From Pseudofabraea citricarpa (lineage: Eukaryota > Ascomycota > Leotiomycetes > Helotiales > Dermateaceae): 64,000 bases of DNA. Position 1 is the stretch's first letter, and each line of letters starts with the position of its first letter. The stretch lies in assembly GCA_029641185.1 (NCBI GenBank), contig JAPWGK010000025.1, forward strand, positions 602,756 to 666,755, written 5' to 3'. The translations under genes and the position numbers were made by a program. Positions 1 through 15,513 of this stretch are shown here, piece after piece. The notes under the pieces are model-generated. The model was not told the DNA's origin, did not search any database, and worked only from the letters and a program-made list of their open reading frames with translations.

Positions 1-239
1 ATAATATCTAGATTTATAAGCTCTTAGATATCTCTTACACGAGCTTAATAATAAAATTAGAGGAATTAGTCGGGCTATAAGTTACGATCTTTTAAAGAGA
101 TCTCCTTAGCTTCCTACTAGTTTATTTTAGAAGTTATAATAATAATAATAAATTCTAAACTTAAGAATAATTATTCTCTAGCTCTCTTATAATTTAAACG
201 TAATTTTAGGAAGCTTTAATTATAAGCTAGGCTTATAAC

Positions 240-436
240 TATTATATAATAAAAGTAGAGATAATTTAAGTAATTAAGAAAGTATAGAAAGTATAATTTA
301 TATTATCTAATTAAGAGGAGTAAGAGACTATAAGAAAGAGCGTATTTATATAAGAATAATACTTATTACTAAGTAGACTATCTTAGTTATCTTAATCCCT
401 TATATAATAAATCACCTAATCCTAGATTTTATAATA
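240..436. repeat. LTR-like repeat, copy 1
   Basis: A 197-bp segment that is closely repeated in direct orientation at 21184-21384. Both copies begin TATTATATAAT (compatible with an ancestral TGTTA start) and end TTTTATAATA (compatible with a CA end). Differences are mostly G/A and C/T transitions, plus a 4-bp indel near the 3' end. The size and termini suggest an LTR. I found no target duplication around either copy, nor a primer site, so solo LTR, element end and other dispersed repeat are all possible. Confidence 0.55.
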
Positions 437-2265
437 CTTTTATTTTAAAATTATAAATAAAAAGGTCTCTAAATAACTTATATTAATAAAAGCTATTAAA
501 TTACCCTAATAAATAGTTTTTATTATACTTTTCTAGATATATATTTCTAGTTTAATTAAGAATATATATTAATTAATAATAATATATTAGCTAAATATAA
601 GTATTTATTATCTAAGTAAGTTATCTCTAGGATAAAGAAAGAGAATTACTTATACTTATATTATAAAAAATTAATACTTAACTCTAATAAATTCTCGAAA
701 TTTATAGCTAGATATAAAAGAGAAAAGATATTTGCTAACTAATATATTTAGAACTCTTAATTAAATAATACTCTTAGCTTTATAAATAAAAGATATTTTT
801 CTAGTATAATATAATTTTCCTACTAGTTAATAAACTTATTAATAAAATCTATAATCTTACTAATAATTTATACCTACTAGTTCTTATAATTATATTTTAC
901 TTTCTTCTAGGCTTTATTATATAATTTAGATAATAGATTTAAATAAGGAAATATCTTCTTAATAAGACTAGCGATTTTTATTTTATCTAGCTTAATATAA
1001 AAATAAACTTTATTCTAAGTCTCTAGCTTTATTATTACCTAGGCCTCTAACTTACTAAAATAATATAATATTATAGCTCTTAAAATTATTAGCTAGCTTA
1101 TATAATTTATACGTCTATTATTAGAGCGATTATATTTAATATAATTATACTTAGTAATACGTTTATTTTCTTAATCTTCTTTTTATTATTTATATTCTAC
1201 TAATAAATATTACTTATTATTATTATTATTATTATTACTTTATTCTCTTAAGTTTTCTTCTTATATATTTAAATTCTTTATCTCTAGTATATTCGAAAAC
1301 GTTTACTAAGTTAATTATATTTAGAGAGGTTTTACTCTTTCTTTCTACTTTATAATAATAAACTTCTTAATCTAAGATCGTATATATTTTAGATTTATAG
1401 GCTTCTTTTACTTTAATATTATATCCTAAGAATATTATTATTAGTATAATTATTAGGAATATTATACTTAGATTATAATATATATATTTTTAGTAGTTTT
1501 TTATGTTTTAAGGATAATATTCCTTATAACTTCTTATTATCTTTTATCTCCTTCTTATTTATTATATTATTCGCCTTATAATTCTTCTTTCTAGAATTAC
1601 TTATATCTAAAGGATCTATAGATTCCTTTAATAATCCTCTTATATATCTTATAAGCTACGATTTTAGTAATATTAAATTACTTTTATCTTATAATATTAA
1701 TATTAACTTTCGCTTTAACTCTTATAACCTAAGTATAATACTTATATTACTAAAAGAAAAAGTAATTATATTAGATATATAAAATTATATAAAAAGAATA
1801 AAGTTATTTACTTTTAGTAATAGCTAGGTATAATAATCGCTTACTCTAGCTAGTTAGTATAAGACTTATATTATTAGGGTAATATATAAAATACTTACTA
1901 GGTAATAGATAAATAATTTATATAAATTATATTCTTAATAATAATATATAAGATATTACTTATATAACTTAATACTAGTATATATCTAAGGATATTATTT
2001 TTATAATAATACTTACTTAGGAAAGAACTTAAAGATACTAAAGTATATATTATAATCACGTATTAAGTAAGGCTACTATTATTACGCGAGATCGTATAAG
2101 GTCGTATAAGGTTATATAATCTCGTTTACCTTAATATAACTTATCTTCCTCTTTTAATCTCTTTTTATATTTTTATACTTTTATATCTTTATACTTTTAT
2201 ACCCTAATATATTAATTATTATTATAATCCTTAGATTATTATATACTAGTATTCTTTAGTACTTA
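437..2265. other. No recognisable gene
   Basis: Heavily RIP-mutated sequence with stop codons in every frame. I examined both strands between about 0.8 and 2.0 kb and found no domain I could name. A short stretch of (ATT)n lies at about 1216-1240. The region is probably decayed transposon sequence. Confidence 0.5.
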
Positions 2266-2745
2266 AGATATATCCTAGGGATATTATTATTACTAGTAAA
2301 AGTATTTACGCTTTTATAGTTATATTAGCTAATATATTACTCGCGCGTAAATTAATCTTATTAACCCTTTTACGCCTAAGATATATCCTAAGTATAATAT
2401 TACTAGGTAAGTATATTTACGCTCTTATAATTATACTAGCTAATATATTACTAGCGTAAATCGATTCTATTAACTCTTTTATACCTTAGTTATATATTAG
2501 GGACTTACTTCGTATATATTATTATATATTACCTTATTAACTCTTTTACGTCTAAGGTATATACTACGTATATTATTACTAGTAAGTATATTTACGCCCT
2601 TATAGTTATATTAGCTAATATATTATATTACGCAGATTATTATATATTATATTATATAATATTAACCTTTTCGTACCTAGGGTATACCCTAGTAATATTA
2701 TTCCTAGTAAGTATATTTATACCCTTATATATATATCTTTATTAG
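2266..2745. repeat. Tandem repeat, about 113-bp unit
   Basis: Unit starts (AGATATATCC or its variants) recur at about 2266, 2379, 2487, 2554 and 2679. Each unit carries the blocks AGTATATTTACGC, TTATATTAGCTAATATATTA and TTAACYCTTTTA in the same order. One unit is shortened to about 67 bp and one lengthened to about 125 bp. Units differ mainly by transitions. The array looks like a minisatellite or the tandem subrepeats of an old LTR or untranslated region. Confidence 0.7.
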
Positions 2746-2929
2746 CTAATATTTATCTTTAGATTATAGCTTTTAATACTAGATAATAAGTAGCTAAAAG
2801 AAAATAAGTATTAGAGGCGCGATTTCTTAAAGATATTATTATCTCTTTATAAGATAATATTAATAATAATAATAATCTTATTAGACTTATTTCTTATAAT
2901 ACTTATAATAATCTTATTATATTAGCTTA

Positions 2930-3490
2930 ATATCTTAGATTAAAAAACCTAGTAATACTTAAGATATAAATAAATTCTAAAGTATTTATACTAATATATA
3001 ATAAGTTATATAACACGTATATACGTAAATATTATATTACTTAACTAGGACTTTTTAGCCTAAAATTAGTTATTATCTAAAAGGCTCTTAAGATAAGTAA
3101 AATATTTAGTAAGAGTAAATACTTATAATATAACCCTAATAAGTCGGAATAAGAAGAAGTTAATTATTATACGTATTACTTAATATTATTTTAATAGATT
3201 AATATATAACAATTAATCGGCGTATTTTAGAAGAAGCGAATATTATTATTAGAAGTAGACGACCGTTTATTTAATATTATTACTAGAAAGAATAATAATT
3301 ATATTAAGTCTCTTAAGAGGGCTACTAAGACTAATAATATTCTTATAATTATTATAATAAATTCTCTAAAAGGATTATTAGTATTATCTAGTAAATCTTT
3401 TTAGTAAATATTAGATAAGCTAAATAAGACTAATTAAGTAAAGAATTTAGCCTTAAGTTTAATTAGATTATTCTTAGGTTTATAATACGT
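2930..3490 (+). pseudogene. Possible coding relic of unknown function
   Basis: On the + strand a frame of about 180 codons reads with only TAA/TAG interruptions and gives a plausible soluble composition: blocks of Lys/Glu, Asp-Asp and Ser-Lys rather than the Ile/Tyr/Asn monotony of noncoding RIP sequence. I recognise no family. It lies upstream of the helicase relic on the same strand, separated by a minisatellite, so it could be an N-terminal part of that gene or a different transposon gene. Confidence 0.25.
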
Positions 3491-3584
3491 TTAAGGTAAA
3501 AGCTACTTAGGATAAATACTAGGAATATTATTCCTAGGATATAATATATTACTCTTAAAAGCGTAAATATCTAGATAGATAATA

Positions 3585-3912
3585 TCTATAAAGCTAGGTT
3601 TATTTATAAAGCTAGGTTTATTAATAAAGCTAACGTTTTTATCTATAAAGCTAGCTTTTTTATTTATAAAGCTAGCTTTTTTATTTATAAAGCTAGCTTT
3701 TTTATTTATAAAGCTAGCTTCTTTATTTATAAAGCTAATATTTTTATTAATAAAGCTAGCTTTTTTATTTATAAAGCTAGCTTCTTTATTTATAAAGCTA
3801 ATATCTTTATCTATAAAGCTAAGTTTATTAATAAAGCTAACGTCTTTATTAATAAAGCTAACCTTATTATTAATAAAGCTAACTTTTTTATTAATAGAGC
3901 TAGGTTTATTAA
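3585..3912. repeat. 21-bp minisatellite with palindromic core
   Basis: About 15 tandem units of a 21-bp motif of the form T6ATTTATAAAGCTAGC. The core AAAGCTAGCTTT, present in the best-preserved units, is a perfect 12-bp palindrome. Flanking units degrade to AAGCTAAC, AAGCTAAT and GAGCTAGG variants, mostly by transitions. It is noncoding in all frames. Confidence 0.85.
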
Positions 3913-4229
3913 TAATACTCTAAAAACAAAAGGTAACTAATAAAAATAACCTTTTATTAAAGAAATAATTAATTAAAAAGTTATTTTTATTCTTTATTAT
4001 AATAGAAAAGGCTTAATATAATTAAATAAATAATAGTTAAACGAATAATATTTAGATAAATAATAACTAGGGAGATAATATATTTACTAATAATCCTATA
4101 ATATTATATACTTTTTTATTATTAGTACTTATACTTAATCGCTCGCGTAGCTTACCTAGTAATAATATACCTAGATATCTTTTATTATATCTTATAAGTC
4201 TATTAAGGTCGGTTTTTTTATTATTAGTT

Positions 4230-7020
4230 AAAGATAATAACTTAACTATAAAATAAGATAATATAAAGATTAAGATAATAGATAATAATTAATTATCTAA
4301 TAATAATTAATATAATAGTTAAGAATCTTTCGAACGTAATAGTCTTATAAACTAAGAGTTACTAAAGGAAGCTAAAGATTTATAAGATTCTTTTAATTTA
4401 GATATAACTATTAACTAGTATAATATTATTTATATTATCTTATAATATTATACTAAATTATTAGATCTTTATAGACTTTATTATAAACCTTAGATCTCTA
4501 ATAAAAATAATACTTAAGAGATTTATAATTAAGAGTAATTATAATAAGCTAAGGAGGTTAATAGTTTAGATACGAATAATTATATATATAAGTTAAATCT
4601 AGATTTTACCTTAGAAAAAAAGCTACTTAAGATATAAAATATTAAGAAGTTACTTAATAATCTAGATTATTAGTTATATAATTATACTAAGGTATATTAG
4701 GATCTAGGTATCTCTAACCTTAATCGACCTTAATTAGAAGATATACCTCTTACTCTTATATTAACTCTTTTATAAGTTTATAGTATATATAAAATCCTTA
4801 AGATCTATTATAAGAAGAATATATATATAATTATATTAGTAAACGAGACTAGTTTAAGTAAAACTATCTTAGTTATATTAGTCTATTATTTCGTAAGTAT
4901 ATTATTATTTATACTAGGTATAATATCCCTAGATAATATATTAATTAAATTTAGTTATTATTAGAACGATAAAAGATTATTTAAAGATATAAGATAAAGA
5001 AAGATATTTATTATAATACGCTTAATAATTATAATAAATAAGCCTAATAATACTTAGATACTAATCCTAAAAATAATCTAGTTAATATACTTAATCTATC
5101 TAACTTATTATCTTATCTAAGATCCTTCTTATTAGTCGTATTACCCGATTATATAAATTAGTAGGCTTATAAGTTTAAGCGACTCTTAATAAAATTTAAG
5201 CCTCTTATATATTATAATAACGCGCGTAATAATATAAAAACCCTAATATATATTAATAAGTTTAAAAAGGTTAAAAGATATTTATATAAAGATTATAAGT
5301 TATTTAAAGATAAAAAAGATAACTCTAAGGCTATTATTATTATATTTATATTAATATTATCTACCTATTATAGCCTAGATACTTTATTTATATAATATAA
5401 GAATATCTTAAAATAAATAAACGCTTAATATATAATAGGTTATTAGGTTCTTAATATTACTTAGCCTAGGTATATTAGTAGTAAATTTATATATATAATA
5501 TATAATAAAGCGTAAGTAATTAAGAATTTTAATATTACTAATAATAAAGCTTATAAATAATTAGAGATCGACTTTTAGATCCTAGTATCTACCTACTTAT
5601 TACTAAATAAGATTAAGGATTTTAGTAGTTATATAAAGATAATTTTATCTAAAGCTAATATCTAGACTAAGATAAACCTTTATTAATAGAATATTAATAA
5701 GAACGTAAACTTATTTAGACTTCTAGATAATTACCTTATAAGTCGATTATACCTTATATTATAAGCTATATATAAATTTATAATAAGTCCTAACTATAAT
5801 AATAATACTAGTTATTATTTTTATTTTATCTAGAGATATTATATAATATATTATATTTATTAATTAATAGATTCTTATAATCTAGATATATTAATAAGAG
5901 ATAATATCCCTAGAGTTAATATAAGATATCTAATATATCGTTTTATAACTAAAGAGTTTATAGAATACTAGAATTATAATAAATAATCTTACTATAATTT
6001 AGCTATTATATTAGAAGATAATATTATTATATAAAATAGAAAATATACTTGTAAGCTTATTTTAAATATAATATAAACTAGGTTCGCTTATATAAGTAAT
6101 AAGCTAATATTAGGATTTATTATTTACTAGAAAAACTTATTTAACCTATTATATAATATTATTAAGCTTTTATATTATTATATAATAGAAAAAAGCTAAA
6201 TAACCTTTAATATATTATTTCTAGACGATATATACGAGCTATTATCTATTATTATATAAGGTATACTAAAACTATATATTATTATAAAGATAATTACTAA
6301 TTTAGTTATTTTAAATAATAGAAAGTTAATTTAGTAGATAAGTATTCTAGCTAATTAGATTCTATTATTTATTATATATAAAGTATTAAGAATTCTAGCT
6401 AAAGCTTATATATTAGAGTTATCTCGTATAAAATATAAAGAGATTATTTAGAAGTTTAATAACTCTAATAATAATAGTCGTTTATTTCTTAGTTCGTATT
6501 TTATAAGGTTTATTAGACTTAACTTATAGTTTACTTATAATTATACTTACTTCTTTAATATATCTTTAAATTAAGGAGCTAAGATATAAGCTAATAATCG
6601 ATCTTATAAAATTAGCTAGATAAAGATAATAAAGTTTTTCGAAATATATATTATAAATAAATTCTAGAATTATTAAATCTATAATAATCTTCTTAAGGTA
6701 ATTCCTAGTATATTATTAGAACTTTTTATAATAATCTTTAAGATAGCTAATAAATTAGCTTATAATAATAATAAGCTAAAACTAGATATCCTTTTATAAT
6801 ATCTTATTAATAATAAACTAGTTCCTAGTAATAATAAATACGCTATAAATTAATTATTAGAAAATCGATTAATATCTTAGTAATTTATAATTATAATTAA
6901 TAATCTATTATATAATAGGAAGTTACTTAGAAAATATATTAAGATCTAGGATAATAATACTTTATAGGAACGTAAACTTATTAATAAATTTATTCTTAAA
7001 ATACTACTTATACGACTTAT
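4230..7020 (+). pseudogene. SNF2-family helicase/ATPase, RIP-inactivated
   Basis: Both halves of a SNF2-type ATPase can be read on the + strand. A Walker A region at about 4836-4868 reads LVNETSLSKT, which is ADEMGLGKT after undoing RIP. A DEAH-box equivalent (NNKAYK) lies near 5540. The C-terminal helicase lobe lies at about 6420-6670, with RLFLSSY, a block matching the family's GLNLQ motif, and ANNRSYKISQIK, which corresponds to the family's QAxxRxHRIGQ motif VI. The two lobes are in different frames, so at least one indel or lost intron separates them. No ATG survives and many TAA/TAG codons interrupt. The upstream part (4.2-4.77 kb) reads as a plausible N-terminus. Known SNF2 proteins remodel nucleosomes or act in repair; whether this was a host gene copy or transposon cargo is not visible. 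Confidence 0.7.
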
Positions 7021-7095
7021 ATATTAGTTTATATATAATATACCTAATATTTATATTTAAAATAATTACCTCTTTCTATTAAGATTATCTGTTAA

Positions 7096-7206
7096 TTAAG
7101 TAAGTTTATATTAAGTAGGTCTTTATATTAAGTATATTTATATTAAGTATATTTATATTAAGTATATTTATATTAAGTAAATTTATATTAAGTAGGTTTA
7201 TATTAC
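7096..7206. repeat. 15-bp minisatellite
   Basis: About seven tandem units of AAGTATATTTATATT, with variants AAGTAAATTTATATT and AAGTAGGTTTATATT at the ends. It lies just downstream of the helicase relic. Confidence 0.85.
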
Positions 7207-7333
7207 TTAACTCTTAATTAACTTTATTAATTAATTTCTCTTTTAGAGATATATTTTAATTTATTATAAAAATATTTTATAAAACTAATAATATAAATAA
7301 GATCTTTATATTTTTATCCTTTTATAAGATATT

Positions 7334-7351
7334 AAAAAAAAAAAAAAAAAA
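7334..7351. repeat. Poly(A) tract
   Basis: An uninterrupted run of about 18 A. It could be the retrotransposed tail of an old LINE-type insertion on the + strand, but no LINE coding sequence is recognisable upstream, so this is only a homopolymer observation. Confidence 0.6.
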
Positions 7352-7378
7352 TTCCCTCTTAAAAAGTATTATATATAA

Positions 7379-7467
7379 TACCTCTTATATTCCTAATTAT
7401 TTTACTAAAAGATACCTCTTATATTCCTAATTATTTTATTAAAAGATACCTCTTATATTCTTAATCG
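7379..7467. repeat. 34-bp tandem repeat, about 2.6 copies
   Basis: The unit begins ATACCTCTTATATTCCTAAT and continues TATTTTACTAAAAG. It occurs twice in full and once in part, with one C/T difference between full copies. Confidence 0.75.
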
Positions 7468-7849
7468 TAGCCTATTAAAAAGCTACGATTTAAACCTAGT
7501 TAAATATTTTCCCTAAATTATTATTTATATAAGTATTACTTTATAATTATTTCGTATATAAATTTTTTTTATTAGAATTATACGTTCTTATTACCTTAGT
7601 ACTTTATAGGTAGATAAATTAAATTAATAATTATTTAATAAAATTATAGCTATTCTAGAGTATAAGAGTATAATTATATAATAAATATAATAATAATACC
7701 TTTTTCTAATTATAATTATACCTATATAATCGTAACCGAATTTTATCTTATAATTATAACCTCTACTTATTATATATTATACTACTATTAATACCCGTTT
7801 ATAATTATAATATAACGTATAATATTATACTACCTTCTTAAGTAAGACT

Positions 7850-11900
<4,051 letters not shown>

Positions 11901-12003
11901 TATAACTTGAAGATATATTAATATATAATTAAACTAGATCTAAATAACTATAAAGTTAGTATTAATTATAATATAAGTTTAGCCTAAATATAATCCGAGC
12001 GTA

Positions 12004-12050
12004 GCCTAAGTAAAGCTAAGTATAACCTAAGTATAACCTAAGTAAAGCTT
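12004..12050. repeat. 11-bp minisatellite
   Basis: Four to five units of CCTAAGTAWAR/CTAAGTATAAC. It sits near the end of the transposase-like region, just before the integrase relic begins. Confidence 0.6.
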
Positions 12051-12249
12051 AAGCCCTAAACTTACCTAAACCCTTAAGCTAAATTAGGGGTTATAAATTA
12101 TTTAGAATAATAATTAAGTTATAACTTAAGTTATAATTTAAACTAGTAGTTAATTCGCGATTAAGTATAATTTAAGCTAGCTTAAGCTAATTCGGAAAAA
12201 CTTAACTCTAGGCTTAACTCGGGTTTAGATTAAGTATTAAGCGAGGTTT

Positions 12250-13690
12250 AACTTATACTTAAACTATATAATAGAAGTAATATTATACCTAAAGAAACTA
12301 ATACTAAGATAAAGAAAGCTAAATAAAAAATAAACCCTAAGAGATTATTTTATTATAACTAATACGTTTATATATTAGTAGAAATTATTATCCGGGTCGA
12401 AATTCTTATAATATATTATAATAACTTATACGCTAGGTATTTTAGATTTAGAAGAATATTAAAGCTAATATATAAGTTATATTTCTAGTAAGACTTATAA
12501 TATAATATAAAAAATTATATATAAACTTATAAGATATACTAATAAATAAAATTAAGATAATATTACTTATATAATAAGCTTATATTACTCTTAATCCTAA
12601 CTAGATTATAATAAGAAATTATAATAAACTTTATTATTAGGCTATTATCTAGTAAATAATAAAAGTATATATATAACTTAGTACTAGTAGTTATTAATAG
12701 ATTCTTAAAAATAACCTAGTACGTTCTTATTATAAAGAAAATTAATATACTAGAGCTAGTAGAGATTTTTATTTCTTAAATCTAAAAGGATTTTAAGACT
12801 CTTAAAAATATAACTTTTAATTATAACTTATAATTTACTAGTAAGTTCTAGGGTATTATTATATTTTACTTATAAGTTTAATATTAACTTAATATTACTT
12901 TTTACTTATAAACTAATAATTAAATAAAAAGATAAAACTAAATATTAAAATAATATTTATATATTTATTATAACTTTAAATAAATTAACTAAGCCTTAAA
13001 ATTTACTCTTACTAAATATACTTATAATAATATAAAATATAAGAGTATAAGATTATCTTTTTTTTAGGCTTTATATAAATTCGAACTAATACTAAGAATA
13101 AATATTAGGGATATTATTATAAATAAGAAGATAATACGTATTATAAAAAAAAGAATTAAGAAAATCGAGACTAAATAAAATAAGCTTAAAACCTAACTCG
13201 AAATTATAATATTAAGATAAAAGAAGTATTATAATTAGAAATATAAACCTATAAAATTTATTATTAGATAATAAGTAATATTATTAATAAAAAATATCTA
13301 GTAACTAAAACCTAATAAGAAACTTACTAATAAGTACTAGAGATTATTTAAAATCCTAGAAATAATTAATATATATATATAAGCTTATTAGTTAAAGCTA
13401 CTAAAAAGATTATAAATATATAATATATTTTATATTTTATTATTAGAATTATATAATAATCGAAATAATATTATTATAAATCTAGAATCTTATAATATTA
13501 ATAATTATAAGAAATAAGAAGTTAAGTTATATATATTTATTTACTAAGAAATAAAAAAAAAATAAAAGTACTTAGTCTAGTAAAAGAGTTATTTTATAAT
13601 AAATAATACCTAGGAACTTATAAAAAATATAATAAATACTAATAAATTAGTAACTAAATATCTTAGTATAATATAAGAACTAATTATAAC
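12250..13690 (+). pseudogene. Gypsy chromovirus integrase and chromodomain (element D, 3' half)
   Basis: The + strand reads through the 3' half of a Ty3/Gypsy pol. The integrase zinc-binding domain lies at about 12410-12560 (HFGFRR-like, then CDTC-like after RIP correction). The catalytic core starts near 12680 with VLVVINRFLKM, equivalent to the VVVDRxSKM motif, and continues to a block equivalent to HPQTDGQTERQN at about 12910-12950. The GPY/F module follows at about 13300-13420 (YWRLFKILE, then IHNVFY-like). A C-terminal chromodomain lies at about 13555-13660 (KYLVQQKSY then TQELIKN). This domain order defines chromoviruses, whose chromodomain targets heterochromatin. RT and RNase H are missing upstream, where the transposase-like sequence abuts instead. 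Confidence 0.8.
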
Positions 13691-15316
13691 TAGATTAAAA
13701 AAGAAATATAAGATATAAGTATTATTATTAGAAGAAAGAAACTTTAGTATAAAAACCTTATCTAATAAGAAGTTATAATAAATTTATATTATATTTATAA
13801 TAAACTCTTAATAAAGCTTTATAAAATATATAAAATCTTAAAACTTATATTAATAAAATAATAAACTTAAGATATAATTATAATTAGAAACTTAATATAA
13901 ATACGAGTTATAATATTAGATTAAATTTAATAAATAATAATATATAAAATAAAGAAAAGTTTTATTTTATTAGAGAAACTTAAAGCTAAAAAATTTAAAT
14001 TCCTAGGTATCTTATTCTAAAAATACTATAGAAAATATACGAAAATATAATATATTCCTTTAACTTAAGATTTCTTAAGTTTAAGTTTCTTTTATAATAT
14101 TAATAACTTTTATATTTTTAGTTATAAGTTATTCTAATATATCCTAATTTATTTTTATAATAAGTTTCTTAGTAATTTTTTACTTAATTTCCTTCTAAAA
14201 ATCTTAGTTAATCTTAAACTTAAAACGCTCTTTTATTATTAGTAATTTTATAAGCTTATATCTTTTATAAGAAATAATAATAAACTTAGGTTTTTCTAAA
14301 AGTTTATACTTAAAAGTAATAAAAAAATCTTTCGTTTTAGTAATTAGGTTCGGATTCGTATTAATCTTAATCTAAATTAACTATAATTTTACTAGGAATA
14401 AAATAAGAACTTATAATAAAAAAGCGTAAAAGATAATTTATTTCTTATATTTTAAGAAAAATTATATAAGTTATTTTTAATTTAGTTTTAAGAGTAATTT
14501 TTTTTACGGATTTCTTTTAGCTAATAAGATTAATAATAATATTTTATACGACTTTAAGAAAGATAAAAGTCGAATTCTTCTTATACTTAATAATAAGACT
14601 TAAAATAATATAAACTAAACTAATTATTATAAGGGAAACTTATAAGTATTAGTAGTAGTTCTAGGGTAAATTAAAAATAAATTAAGGGTAACTACTTACT
14701 AGGATATACTTTTATTTACTAATATAATAATAATAATAATAAAAACCAGACTTAGGATTAAATTAAATATATTTTATAAGATTAATAAACTTTAAAAAGT
14801 AGATTATATAATATATATAAATCGCACGTATAAGATCTAAAAAAATATTATAAGAGAATTATTATAAAAATATAATAAATAATAAAACGAGAGATTTTTA
14901 TTATATATTTATATTACTAAAAAGAATAATTAATATTAGAAATATTATAAATATACTAAGGAAAAAATATAAGAAATAAGAGTTCGATCTTATTATTAGG
15001 GGAAATTATTATAAAAGTTTATAAAGAAAAAAGAAAAAGAAAAAGAAAAATAAGAGATATTTATACTTATAAGAAGAGGTCTTATATTAGTATATTTTTA
15101 TAATATAAGATTAAGAATATATTAGTTATAATATTAGAATAAATATTTTATAAAGATAATTTAATAGATTTATATTAAAAAACTTATAAAAAACTATTAA
15201 ATAAAAAAATAATAGATTACTAAAATTCTAATAAAAGATATTATATTAGACTTATATATTTCTCGTATATTAATTAAAAGTAAACCTATTAAATAAGGTT
15301 ATAAGAACTCGATTAT
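13691..15316. other. No recognisable gene; presumed 3' region of element D
   Basis: Between the chromodomain and the LTR lie about 1.6 kb without a nameable domain on either strand. It is longer than a usual Gypsy 3' untranslated region, so it may include another decayed insertion. A short (TAA)n tract lies near 14725. Confidence 0.45.
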
Positions 15317-15331
15317 AAGAGGGAAGATAAT
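15317..15331 (+). promoter_or_regulatory. Polypurine tract of element D
   Basis: AAGAGGGAAGATAA directly precedes the LTR at 15332. In LTR retrotransposons this purine run primes plus-strand DNA synthesis and must abut the 3' LTR. It therefore marks the following repeat as a 3' LTR in + orientation. Element B has a similar tract (AGAGAGAAGATAA). Confidence 0.65.
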
Positions 15332-15513
15332 TATAATAATAATTCTAATACTCGACTAATTAGTTAACTAGAGTATATATTATTATTATTATATTACCTA
15401 ATAATTAGATTACGCTTAGCTTATATATATATTTTAAGAGTAAATTCCTCTTTTTTTCTTAGAGATAAATTATATTATAATATTATAATATTCTACTTAT
15501 AATTACTCTTATA
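15332..15513 (+). repeat. LTR of Gypsy element D (3' LTR, + orientation)
   Basis: A 182-bp sequence starting TATAATAATAATTCTAATAC and ending CTCTTATA. It recurs inverted at 17942-18123 with exactly the same length and differences that are almost all transitions. The start fits TG to TA and the end CA to TA by RIP. The polypurine tract immediately upstream gives the orientation. Confidence 0.8.

Noticed and set aside
3585..3912. CRISPR-like array
   Set aside because: The repeats are contiguous 21-mers without unique spacers, in a eukaryotic transposon-rich context; it is a minisatellite.
7334..7351. Poly(A) tails here and at 19168-19188 as evidence of LINE insertions
   Set aside because: No non-LTR coding motif or target duplication was found next to either run, and the second lies inside a C-family internal region, where A runs are expected from RIP of a basic antisense frame.
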